Source of the DNA: Catalinimonas alkaloidigena
GTDB taxonomy: Bacteria > Bacteroidota > Bacteroidia > Cytophagales > Cyclobacteriaceae
Reading direction: 5' to 3'
Assembly: GCF_029504655.1 (NCBI RefSeq)
Contig: NZ_JAQFIL010000003.1
Span: 1-64,000, forward strand
DNA length: 64,000 nucleotides
Shown: positions 42,444-50,251 of the stretch, piece after piece
Position numbering within the stretch: the stretch's first letter is position 1
Layout of the letters: every line of letters begins with the position of its first letter
Program-made: the position numbers and the translations under genes
Notes under the pieces: generated by a model
The model's input: only the letters and a program-made list of their open reading frames with translations
The model's database searches: none
Told to the model about the DNA's origin: nothing

Positions 42444-44165
42444 ATGGAATACTCATCATTTCGCGATGAACTAAACTATTACAAGGAGAATATTGACATT
42501 CGCGACTATCTGGAAACCTCAGGTTATACATTGGATAAAACCAGGGATACAGCTCGCTACAGAGCTTATTCTCATCAGGAAAACGGCGATAAAATATACA
42601 TTCCCAGAAACAGCAAGTATGGTGTACCCAATTACTACGTGAACCAGTTTGACAATGATGACAAAGGAACTGTGATAGACTTTGTGATGAGCCGTGAACA
42701 AAAATCATTGAATGAAGCAAGACTTACACTCAGGGATTTTCAACAAGGTTATGTACCCTCAGTGAAACAACAACAAACTGTACCTGTCCATGAGGAAAAG
42801 AACACAGAAGAACGCCGGCAGTATATGGTGGAAAAAATTGCGAAAGAATATCCATCTGGATTGGATGATGAATACCTGGAGAAGCGGCTGCTCTCTTCTG
42901 CTACTCTTCATCACCCTGCATTCAAAGGTAAAGTAAAATTAAACGAGGTTTCTGAAGACAAATGGATTGTATTCCCTTTGGAAAATGAACATGGTAAGCC
43001 AACAGGTTTGTCTATGAAAGGAAATGGTAAAGAAAGAATATTGGGCGAGAAAAGCGGAGTTTGGATATCCCATCCCAGAGTGCTAGGTAAAAATGTGGAT
43101 CAATTGGTGATTACAGAACATCCAATTGATGCCATGAGTTACCATCAACTTCACGGAAGTTCACCCCAAAACCATAATGCTGTATATCTGGCTACCGCTG
43201 GCAATCCATCACATAAACAGCTTGAGGTAATTCAATCTAAGGTAAATGAACTACAACCCAAAGAGATTGTACTGGCCAACGATAATGATAAAGCCGGACA
43301 TCAGTATGATGAAAAATATCAGGAGAAGCTGCAATTTGGTAATGCACACACTAGAATAGAAAAATCTCAATTCAAGGACTGGAATGCTGACCTTTATGCT
43401 ACAACACTTTATCAAGTACGACTTTTAGACCGTACAATTAATAATCCTAGTCATGTACGGCTGGAAAACAAAACCAAAGCCAGTCCGGAACTTGAAAAAA
43501 TATTAGAGGATAAAAAATATAAAGAACTTAGTGCAGATCAAAAACAGCACCTTCCCTCCTATTTTATTGAGCGAACCATAGAGGGTAAGAAGGTAGAATT
43601 TTCTTTAAAAGAAGTAGCTTTCATCAACAATGATCAAAAGTTGGAAACGCGATTGGATAATCATGTTGGTAACAAACAGTTTGACAAAGAATTTGTAGCG
43701 AAAAAAACAAAGGATGTCGAGGATAATGCAGTATTGAATAAAAATCAGGAGAAATCCTTAAAATCAGGTGATACCTCAGAAATTAGCAAAAAAAGAATCA
43801 ATCAAATTCATGAGCAAAATGATAAGGGACAGCAAGCAATTCAGGAAGCAGACAATTATATCAAGGACCAGGCTCCAAACACCCAAAAGTTTGCTGAACA
43901 GCAAAACAGAGATTCTGACAAAATTGATGATTTTATGACTACACAGAAAAGATATAATCATCAGATAGATACTTTGCAGCAACAGATCGCTGGTAAGCCA
44001 GCGCATGAAGAAATGTCACGCAAGCTGCATTATTATAAAAACTACCCCCACCTCAACGACCAGGAAGTAGAAACCTATATTTCTATTGAATACAAAATGA
44101 ATACTCAACAACAAGGGCATACTAAAAGCCTTGGAGAGCAAAAAGATCGTGAAATCGGGATGTAA
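42444..44165 (+). CDS. Toprim-domain protein (DNA-primase-like, DUF3991 type)
   Basis: 573 residues. The N-terminus (RDELNYYKENIDIRDYLETSGYTLDKTRDTARYRAY...GTVIDFVMSREQKSLNEARLTLRDF) resembles the DUF3991/CHC2-related start without zinc cysteines. The Toprim core has Glu in LVITEHPIDAMSYHQL (about 226-242) and the DxD-type motif in EIVLANDNDKAGHQYDEKY. The last 230 residues are charged, low-complexity and helical (KKTKDVEDNAVLNKNQEKSLKSGD). Plasmid and ICE primases of this type are thought to prime the transferred strand in the recipient. It is divergent from the tra operon across a 110-bp promoter region. Confidence 0.85.
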   Translation: MEYSSFRDELNYYKENIDIRDYLETSGYTLDKTRDTARYRAYSHQENGDKIYIPRNSKYGVPNYYVNQFDNDDKGTVIDFVMSREQKSLNEARLTLRDFQQGYVPSVKQQQTVPVHEEKNTEERRQYMVEKIAKEYPSGLDDEYLEKRLLSSATLHHPAFKGKVKLNEVSEDKWIVFPLENEHGKPTGLSMKGNGKERILGEKSGVWISHPRVLGKNVDQLVITEHPIDAMSYHQLHGSSPQNHNAVYLATAGNPSHKQLEVIQSKVNELQPKEIVLANDNDKAGHQYDEKYQEKLQFGNAHTRIEKSQFKDWNADLYATTLYQVRLLDRTINNPSHVRLENKTKASPELEKILEDKKYKELSADQKQHLPSYFIERTIEGKKVEFSLKEVAFINNDQKLETRLDNHVGNKQFDKEFVAKKTKDVEDNAVLNKNQEKSLKSGDTSEISKKRINQIHEQNDKGQQAIQEADNYIKDQAPNTQKFAEQQNRDSDKIDDFMTTQKRYNHQIDTLQQQIAGKPAHEEMSRKLHYYKNYPHLNDQEVETYISIEYKMNTQQQGHTKSLGEQKDREIGM

Positions 44166-44905
44166 ATATTTGAAAAGTAAAGTCTCATTAATTTTTTAAC
44201 CTATCTACCGGATTGACAATGGCTGCTATGATACAATGGTAACTAACAGTCAATAGTCTGATGAGAAAGGAATCCAAACCTGCAATTACAAATATCCAAA
44301 AAGCTACTTCTGTTCGGTAGGTATCTTTTATAGTCATCCTTGCAAAAAGTGATAAGCCAAAAGAATAGTGATGAAACTTGTTATCAGTACCAAAACCACA
44401 AAGTCTTTGGATAGCAAGTGCTATTACTGAGGTACAGTGTTCCCCAATACTTTTCGGGGGCCTATCTCTTTTGCTCGTGACACAACTATATAAGCAGTTA
44501 AACCTCACAAACCAACAAGAGATGAAAATAGCCAGATGATATGTGGCTTACCCAAGGGTCGGGCTCTCGCTACTCGCTTCCAGCCGCACATAGCCAATAC
44601 GAGCTCAGACAATAGCTCCATCCCTAAGCCGGGGGGCGCTAAAACAAAAGGGATAAATATGCAAAAGGTATTCCAGATGGGCTATTTCAGTTAAAATTAT
44701 TTATCCTTTTTCATCATAATCTATTTAACAAAAAGCTAATTTTCATCCTTTTTGGGTTGATTATTATCCTAAATAATCATATATTTAAGTATTGATTCGG
44801 AGATGAGTATAGGAATTATGAAAACATAGGATAATCAAAAATGGCAAAGCTGAACTCCTTTTTTTTTAATAAGTAATTTATGTTTAACCAAATAAATAGT
44901 TTACC
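44166..44905. other. 740-bp region with a GC-rich island; no well supported gene
   Basis: A 106-codon minus-strand ORF (44188-44508) with one hydrophobic segment exists, but its amino-acid mix is not convincing. From about 44545 to 44640 the DNA is unusually GC-rich for this window (GGGTCGGGCTCTCGCTACTCGC, AAGCCGGGGGGCGC), with partial inverted repeats (TATGTGGCT at 44538 against AGCCGCACATA; GAGCT/AGCTC around 44600-44620). Possible readings are a structured RNA, an oriT-like site or an old insertion remnant. The last 200 bp are AT-rich and should contain the promoter of the 193-aa gene. Confidence 0.4.
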
Positions 44906-45487
44906 ATGAATCAATTTGAAGAAAACACCCAAACCGCAGAAGTACATGAAGATGTACAAACAAACACCAAATCTTCAGTAGCTAACAAACATGAAGAGGA
45001 AAGCGAGTTGCAGGTACAAGCCAGTACTTACGACTTTGAAGAGTATCAACGTCTGGTAAGTGAGGCAGAAGATCTAAAAAATAAGAAAGGTAAGGTCTCT
45101 ATCGTGCCCAAGTATTATGAGTTTAAAACTTCATTGGGGGATGTTATGAAAAATGCCGAAAAGAAGAAGGGAAAAGATAGAGAACAGTATCTGGAAATGG
45201 CTTTGGAAGATACTAAAACACAAGGTTTTTATGAAGGCATACATGAGCTAGAAGTTTCTAGCATTGACAAAGAAAGTGGGGAAGTGTTGACTAGTAAGCG
45301 TCAGGCTGTTCGTTGGATAGGCGCAGAGGGATTGTATATCAACTTTGGCAAACAATTAATTAACGCTTTTCAGCGTGCAGATGTCCCCCTGGGCACTCCG
45401 GTAGAAATTCAGTTTGTACGTGAAGAGAAAGTTAAGAGCAAAGAAGGTGCTACTGTTAAGATTTATGAAATTTATCCATTAATCTAA
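44906..45487 (+). CDS. Conserved-looking element protein of unknown function (193 aa)
   Basis: 193 residues. The first 40 are polar and acidic (EENTQTAEVHEDVQTNTKSSVANKHEEES). The rest is ordered and beta-rich at the end (GFYEGIHELEVSSIDKESGEVLTSKRQAVRWIGAEGLYINFGKQLINAFQRADVPLGTPVEIQFVREEKV..GATVKIYEIYPL). The strand pattern resembles single-stranded-DNA-binding or phage recombination accessory proteins, but no family is claimed. Its leader TAGTTTACCATG is nearly repeated before the DUF932 gene (TTAGTTTACCAATG), suggesting shared translational signals. Confidence 0.75.
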   Translation: MNQFEENTQTAEVHEDVQTNTKSSVANKHEEESELQVQASTYDFEEYQRLVSEAEDLKNKKGKVSIVPKYYEFKTSLGDVMKNAEKKKGKDREQYLEMALEDTKTQGFYEGIHELEVSSIDKESGEVLTSKRQAVRWIGAEGLYINFGKQLINAFQRADVPLGTPVEIQFVREEKVKSKEGATVKIYEIYPLI

Positions 45488-45500
45488 ATTTAACTAAAAA

Positions 45501-45534
45501 GGGGTAGTTGCCATTCGCAGTGGCTAGCTACCCC
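45501..45534 (+). promoter_or_regulatory. Hairpin between the 193-aa gene and the DUF932 gene
   Basis: GGGGTAG (45501-45507) pairs with CTACCCC (45528-45534), and GCCA with TGGC extends the stem. No T run follows, and an in-frame ATG at 45536 would be buried by it. This indicates the DUF932 start at 45575 and makes the hairpin an attenuator or RNA-processing site. Confidence 0.6.
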
Positions 45535-45574
45535 TATGTTTAACCTGGGCAATAAGCCCAAAATTAGTTTACCA

Positions 45575-46435
45575 ATGGCAAATATAGTAAAAACATATAA
45601 TTACGAACAAGGCAAAGAAGCTGTATTAAATCCTACACTCAGTTGGGAAGTAGAGGAGCAGGCCATTTATGATGGAGAGGGTAACGTTATTCCCGAATGG
45701 AAGTCAATCCGCCGCAATGACGATATGACCTGTCTAAATATCTGCAAAGGCTCCTACACCCCTACCCCCAACCAAATGTTAGCAGAATGTGCAGAAAAAT
45801 TAGCTTCGGAAACAGGTTTTGAAATTGCCGGATTTGATACATACCAGAAAGGAAGAAAGGTACTGGCATTTTTACAGAACCCTGAAGAAAATGAAATCGC
45901 CGGTTACAAGCTGAAAGATTATTTATTGATTGGCAATTCACATGATTACAGCAGTGGTTTCTGGATTGGAAATACTACCATGATGCTTCGTTGCAGCAAT
46001 CAGTTTACTAAACGTAATCAGCATTTTAGCGTGAGCCATACCACCAACAGTAAAACAAGAATAGATAAACTATTGCGCAGTTTTGATGCCTACTTGCAGC
46101 AAAATAAACTGATGTATCAAGAGTTTGAACGCTTCGTGAATGTGCCCATAGAACTATCCACCATAGATGAAGCAATTGCAGAAGTGATGAATATTTCAGC
46201 AAAAGAAAAGGTTAGCACACGCAAAAGACATCTTTACGAACAAGCTACAGCTAGTATTCACAGAGAATGTTTTGAGCTTGGAAAAAATTTGTGGGGTCTG
46301 TTCAATGGTTTTACCCATTTTACGACTCATGTGAAAAAGGCAAAGGAGAAAACTTTTGGAAATGCTTTGGGAGGTATGGCTGAGATCAACAGTAAGGCTT
46401 ATCAATACTGCGGGTCAATTGCACATTTAAATTAA
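45575..46435 (+). CDS. DUF932 (phage/plasmid-like) protein
   Basis: 286 residues from the preferred start (MANIVKTYNY; an ATG at 45536 would add 13). The text EWKSIRRNDDMTCLNICKGSYTPTPNQMLAECAEKLASETGFEIAGFDTYQKGRKVLAFLQNPE and LIGNSHDYSSGFWIGNTTMMLRCSNQF matches the DUF932/TIGR03299 plasmid-phage family, which is common in conjugative elements and of unknown biochemical role. The start is chosen because the 45501-45534 hairpin abuts the earlier ATG and because the leader before 45575 matches that of the upstream gene. Confidence 0.85.
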   Translation: MANIVKTYNYEQGKEAVLNPTLSWEVEEQAIYDGEGNVIPEWKSIRRNDDMTCLNICKGSYTPTPNQMLAECAEKLASETGFEIAGFDTYQKGRKVLAFLQNPEENEIAGYKLKDYLLIGNSHDYSSGFWIGNTTMMLRCSNQFTKRNQHFSVSHTTNSKTRIDKLLRSFDAYLQQNKLMYQEFERFVNVPIELSTIDEAIAEVMNISAKEKVSTRKRHLYEQATASIHRECFELGKNLWGLFNGFTHFTTHVKKAKEKTFGNALGGMAEINSKAYQYCGSIAHLN

Positions 46436-46470
46436 CCTCACAAACTGTTTAAGCTTTTCACAAAAATTTT

Positions 46471-46489
46471 CGGAGCCGTTAAGGCTCCG
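46471..46489 (+). terminator. Terminator-like hairpin after the DUF932 gene
   Basis: CGGAGCC (46471-46477) and GGCTCCG (46483-46489) form a 7-bp GC-rich stem with a 5-nt loop, followed by GCTTTC. It is 36 bp after the stop and preceded by an A/T run. Confidence 0.6.
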
Positions 46490-46514
46490 GCTTTCATGTA
46501 AAGGGTAAAAAGTC

Positions 46515-46964
46515 ATGTTTCGCATGAAGAACCGGTATGTAATCAGAATTCCATATCTTGTGGCTAAAAAGATGAGCCAGGATATGCACCAAGATCAGAA
46601 AGCAGCGGAGGAATTAGATGAACAACGCGTGAAGATTGTCCGTAAGATTGGGCAAAAGTTGGAGGAACAACTTTCTACCAGAAACTTAAGTGCCAACCGG
46701 ATTGCCAAGACAACTGGTATGAAACCGGAAACTCTTTATAGAATTCGCGATGGGTCTCAACTACCTTCCTGTGAAACTATAATCAAAGTAAAACAGATGA
46801 TTCCTAATCTCGACCTGAATTGGTGGCTTTTTGATCAGGGGGATTCCAATCTACAATCTTCAGAGGCTTTAAAAGCTGAAAATGAATACCTTAAAACAGA
46901 GATAGAGAAGTATCGCAAAATGGTAATAGAGATAAGCAGATTGATTGAAAAATCTGTACCCTAA
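46515..46964 (+). CDS. XRE-type helix-turn-helix regulator
   Basis: 149 residues. The DNA-binding part reads IGQKLEEQLSTRNLSANRIAKTTGMKPETLYRIRDGSQLPSCETIIKVKQMI (about 50-102), an XRE/Cro-type HTH. A C-terminal coiled coil (EALKAENEYLKTEIEKYRKMVIEI) probably dimerises it. The N-terminal extension (RMKNRYVIRIPYLVAKKMSQDM) is unusual, and the true start could be the Met at residue 20. It may control the mobile-element genes. The next gene starts 20 bp after its stop. Confidence 0.85.
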   Translation: MFRMKNRYVIRIPYLVAKKMSQDMHQDQKAAEELDEQRVKIVRKIGQKLEEQLSTRNLSANRIAKTTGMKPETLYRIRDGSQLPSCETIIKVKQMIPNLDLNWWLFDQGDSNLQSSEALKAENEYLKTEIEKYRKMVIEISRLIEKSVP

Positions 46965-46983
46965 AATTTTTCATGTTGAGTTG

Positions 46984-47766
46984 ATGAAAACAATTACAGT
47001 TAGATTACAATGCCAGATCCGTTCAATTGAGCTTTCTAAGACTCTTAATGATTATGAGAATGACCGTCTTTATTATGTTAACGATGATAAATTGCCGCTC
47101 TCTTTGGCTGAAAGCTTGAAGGTGCGTAATCACTCTCCCTCCGGTTTTAATCATGGGTACGGGGGATCATGTCCAGCGCAATTGGCCTTGGCGGTCTGTT
47201 TAAGGATATATCCTGATAAAGTTGCTGAACAGGTCTATCAATTTTTTAAAGATGAGTTTATTGCTGCCCTACCCAATCCACATCAGGAGTTTAACTTACG
47301 TCTGGAAGTACCGGTAGACCCGATTGTTTATTGGGATTTGCCATTTTATAGTTCATACGAAGAAACAGAAGCAGAAAATGAATATCCTGATGAAGAACCC
47401 ACAGCTGAAATTGAGCTTTGGGAAAAAGAACTTGCTAATGCATACCGTTCTGTCAACAAATTGCCGGGAGCATTTCGCTATGATTTCATTGGTTATCATA
47501 ATTACCAATCATGCTGTTACCTACGGATAATCAACCCTAATATTGATGATGGTAAAGTAACAGTTATCACTACTGACATAAATGAAGAGATAAAAGATGC
47601 TGGCACTTCAATTACCAATTCTGCAGAACAGCTAACAACTCAGGTATGTCAGGAACATGAAATTCCATCTCAAAAGCTTCGCTGGATTGAGCGATATGTT
47701 CGCAAACCATCCGCTTGTCAGTTACAAAGACAGCAACCATATAAATTTGAGGAGGAATGGAGCTAA
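46984..47766 (+). CDS. DUF6166-like protein
   Basis: 260 residues from the ATG at 46984 (MKTITVRLQCQIRSIELSKTL); an upstream TTG would overlap the HTH gene. The block LKVRNHSPSGFNHGYGGSCPAQLALAVCLRIYPDKVAEQVYQFFKDEFIAALP matches the DUF6166 pattern H-S-P-x-G-F-x-W/H-G-Y-G-G-S-x-P-A-Q-L-A-L-A, found on plasmids and conjugative elements. Acidic middle and C-terminal parts are unassigned. Function unknown. Confidence 0.8.
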   Translation: MKTITVRLQCQIRSIELSKTLNDYENDRLYYVNDDKLPLSLAESLKVRNHSPSGFNHGYGGSCPAQLALAVCLRIYPDKVAEQVYQFFKDEFIAALPNPHQEFNLRLEVPVDPIVYWDLPFYSSYEETEAENEYPDEEPTAEIELWEKELANAYRSVNKLPGAFRYDFIGYHNYQSCCYLRIINPNIDDGKVTVITTDINEEIKDAGTSITNSAEQLTTQVCQEHEIPSQKLRWIERYVRKPSACQLQRQQPYKFEEEWS

Positions 47767-47888
47767 GTCTCGTTTCTTCACCAAAATGGCAAACTATTTT
47801 CCCCAACATGGAAATTTTTGAACGGAGAAGATGTAAATCACATCTGAATGAAGTTAATGTTCAAAAGAGAAAATAAGTGAAATAGGAA

Positions 47889-47912
47889 AAGCCCTGAAAA
47901 ATTTCAGAGCTT
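47889..47912 (-). terminator. Hairpin at the end of the parA-linked operon
   Basis: AAGC..CTGAAA (47889-47899) pairs with TTTCAG..GCTT (47902-47912) with one internal mismatch. On the minus strand it is followed by TTTTCC and overlaps the stop of the small basic gene, so it probably terminates that operon. Confidence 0.55.
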
Positions 47913-48426
47913 AAAGATCAAGAACTGGCATATCAGGAAGCTTACCTGATTTTTTTAGATGTTTAATATAGTATCTTACAGCTTCAGTTGTAAAGTCTAG
48001 CTTATTAGCTTCCATTAATGTAGAAGCTAGTTTTACCACTTTAGAGACATTCTGTGGGACTGAAATAGTTGTATACGTTATCTCCCCTTCCCCATCTTCT
48101 CTTTTTTTCTTTTTAGGGCCTCTCTTAGCCTTTTTCTTAGGTTGAGTGGACTCTAGGGTTTCAGAAATAGGAGAAGTCTCTTCTTGAGTCTTCTCAGGAG
48201 CTATTTCAGTATTGTTGTTTGGTGTAGCCACCTCATCCTTGTGAATTTTAGTTGATATTTCTTCATTTGACTGATCAGCCGGAACGATCTCGCCTTCGCT
48301 TTTTTCTTCTTTATTCTTTTGATAAGCCTGGTTAAAAGACTCTTCCCTAAGCTTGGCAGCAGCAGCTTTTCTATTAGTCTTTTTTTTCTTTGGATTTACA
48401 TTCGCTATAATACTTTGCTTATTCAT
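47911..48426 (-). CDS. ParA-associated basic protein (candidate partner of the TraA/ParA ATPase)
   Basis: 171 residues from the ATG at 48426, 4 bp after the parA stop; an earlier ATG (48459) lies inside parA. The N-terminal half is basic and low-complexity (NPKKKKTNRKAAAAKLREESFNQAY; then Glu/Thr/Pro-rich). KKKAKRGPKKKKRED is a strongly basic patch. The C-terminus (ITYTTISVPQNVSKVVKLASTLMEANKLDFTTEAVRYYIKHLKK) looks like a ribbon-helix-helix-like DNA-binding unit. The pairing with ParA resembles traA-traB of CTnDOT-type elements, or a centromere-binding partner. Function inferred. Confidence 0.7.
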   Translation of the reverse strand: MNKQSIIANVNPKKKKTNRKAAAAKLREESFNQAYQKNKEEKSEGEIVPADQSNEEISTKIHKDEVATPNNNTEIAPEKTQEETSPISETLESTQPKKKAKRGPKKKKREDGEGEITYTTISVPQNVSKVVKLASTLMEANKLDFTTEAVRYYIKHLKKSGKLPDMPVLDL

Positions 48427-48430
48427 AATG

Positions 48431-49099
48431 TTACAATTTATACTTTTCCACAAATTCATTCATAAAAGCGGTAAACTCTTCTTTTACAGCATTCAAATCT
48501 GAGTTATCACTTGACATATAACTTTCATATGTATTCCATCTTGCGTATGCTACCAGGTCTCGCAGGCCATTTTCAAAAATATTTACTCCTACCTCCTTGC
48601 AATAATCACGCATGGCTTTTTCTTCTATTCTCCCTCTCTTCTGATTAAGCATGGCATACAATAAAAAATCAGTATCTTCTTCCTCCTCTTTTTTGTAAGT
48701 TTCTATTTTCCGAATTGTCTCAACATAATTAAGTGTACTGTATAGATCCGCTTTTCTGGCGATAATGGGTAGCAGGACTCTGTTTGCCAGCATCATTATC
48801 TCTAATATATCATTATCACTTGTACTTCCCTGCAGATCTACAAAAACGACGTCATATTGGTCTTCTAAATTATCCAGATATTCAGCTACCTCTTTGGTGG
48901 GAAGCTTCTTGACTTCATATGGAAATTCTTCTAACTCTAATTCATCAGCTTCTCTGAAGTCTGTAATAGTGCCTTGTTCATCCCCATCAATTACCAAAAC
49001 TTTTTTCCTAAAATCTATTGCTAAGGAGTTTGATATTAGAGCTGTTAAGGTCGATTTTCCTGCCCCTCCCTTTTGTGCTGAAATTAAAAATATATCCAT
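48431..49099 (-). CDS. ParA/Soj-family ATPase (TraA-like)
   Basis: 222 residues from the Met at 49099; an upstream Met at 49141 gives a poor extension. The deviant Walker A is KGGAGKST (10-17), and the Walker B region reads YDVVFVDLQGSTSDND. KVLVIDGDEQGTITDFREA is the usual switch I strand. Such ATPases partition plasmids, and a homologue (TraA) opens many Bacteroidota ICE transfer operons. With a replication module in the same window, a true partitioning role is possible. The DNA directly upstream (49142-49844) is AT-rich with palindromes and could hold a parS-like or oriT site. Confidence 0.9.
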   Translation of the reverse strand: MDIFLISAQKGGAGKSTLTALISNSLAIDFRKKVLVIDGDEQGTITDFREADELELEEFPYEVKKLPTKEVAEYLDNLEDQYDVVFVDLQGSTSDNDILEIMMLANRVLLPIIARKADLYSTLNYVETIRKIETYKKEEEEDTDFLLYAMLNQKRGRIEEKAMRDYCKEVGVNIFENGLRDLVAYARWNTYESYMSSDNSDLNAVKEEFTAFMNEFVEKYKL

Positions 49100-49141
49100 A
49101 AATGAATTGCTGATATAATTATAAAATTTTCCAATTAACAA

Positions 49142-49844
49142 GTTATATAATTAAGTAATAATATGCTCATTTCATGATACAATTATAAAAATAAAAAATT
49201 AAATAATAATAAAATTATATGCTAACATCACCATTTAATTAAAAATCATAATAATTGTATAAATACATAATTATAAAATTTTACAATTAATAAGATATAT
49301 AAATATGTAGTTAAGTAATAAAATAATCATCCTATAATACAGTTATAAAACTAAAATATGAAATAATAATAAGAGTATATAATAATATAAACATATACTT
49401 ACTAAATTTTATACCTATAAAATTATATAATTACTTAGCTATTATGTTATAAACCTATATAACTAAGATATGACATAATTATCTAATCACACAACAAAAC
49501 AATTACATAAATAAACAATCAATTAATGATAATATAAAATACTCAAATAATTTTTTAATCATTAAACGATTTAGGTATAAAACTATAATATTAAACACTA
49601 TCAAAATTAAATAATTATCTAATTAGATAATTATTTAATAAATAAGAATTAATTAAAGATAAAGAGTTGTATTAAATCTCAGCAGCAGCTAGAAGTAAAA
49701 TAAAATATTGAAAAATTATAGATTTAATCTTCTGACTATGAGAGTCTTATGCAATAATACAAGTACTTATTAATTATTACATGTTGCTTTTATTTTATAA
49801 AGTACTGATATTCAATATAGTTAAGTAAACAAATCTAAATTATT
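49142..49844. other. Extremely AT-rich 700-bp region between parA and the mobilisation operon
   Basis: No gene. The DNA is almost entirely A and T with many short repeats of ATAATTAT/TTATAAT type. A 34-bp perfect palindrome lies at 49606-49639. Divergent genes on both sides need promoters here. Candidate functions are oriT, a centromere-like site for the ParA system, or a replication-prone unwinding region. Confidence 0.6.
49606..49639. repeat. 34-bp perfect palindrome
   Basis: ATTAAATAATTATCTAA at 49606-49622 is followed without a gap by its exact reverse complement (49623-49639). Its core TATCTAATTAGATAATTA recurs at 32376-32393, within the tra operon. It sits about 205 bp upstream of the mobilisation accessory gene. 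Confidence 0.7.
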
Positions 49845-50243
49845 ATGTCTAACCGATATGTAGTAACTGTGAGTAAAACAATGAGAGAAAAAGTGGGAGA
49901 GGAGGCAAATCGTTTAGATATGAAGATAAAAGATTATGTCCAGGATGCGCTTGTTTTTTTTATAACAAGGAAGATTAATCCAGCTACATATGATCCTGGA
50001 AAAGAATTTGATTTAGTACAAATAATGAAGCAAAGTTCTGAAAATATGTTAAATAAAATTGCAGAACAAGAGGATAATGTTCTAATGAAAATAACTGAAG
50101 AGATGATCAGAACTCGATTGTTGCAAGAAGCTCAAATTAATATCTTGATTGAAAAACTGATAGAGCCTGAACTGAAAGAAAAAATACAGAGAGAAATAGC
50201 TGAATATGTTGAACAAACTTTAAAATCATCTATAAAAAAATGA
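49845..50243 (+). CDS. Mobilisation accessory protein (BfmA/BtgA-like)
   Basis: 132 residues. The start MSNRYVVTVSKTMREKVGEEANRLDMKIKDYVQDALVFFITRK looks like a ribbon-helix-helix DNA-binding unit. A helical tail follows (EMIRTRLLQEAQINILIEKLIEPELKEKIQREIAEYVEQTL). Small proteins of this type precede the relaxase in Bacteroidota mobilisation operons and help it bind oriT. It is 8 bp upstream of the relaxase gene and beside the AT-rich region that is the best oriT candidate. Confidence 0.75.
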   Translation: MSNRYVVTVSKTMREKVGEEANRLDMKIKDYVQDALVFFITRKINPATYDPGKEFDLVQIMKQSSENMLNKIAEQEDNVLMKITEEMIRTRLLQEAQINILIEKLIEPELKEKIQREIAEYVEQTLKSSIKK

Positions 50244-50251
50244 GTTAATTC

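Noticed and set aside
44188..44508. 106-codon minus-strand ORF after the Toprim gene
   Set aside because: Poor coding character and no family; kept only as a note in the intergenic entry.
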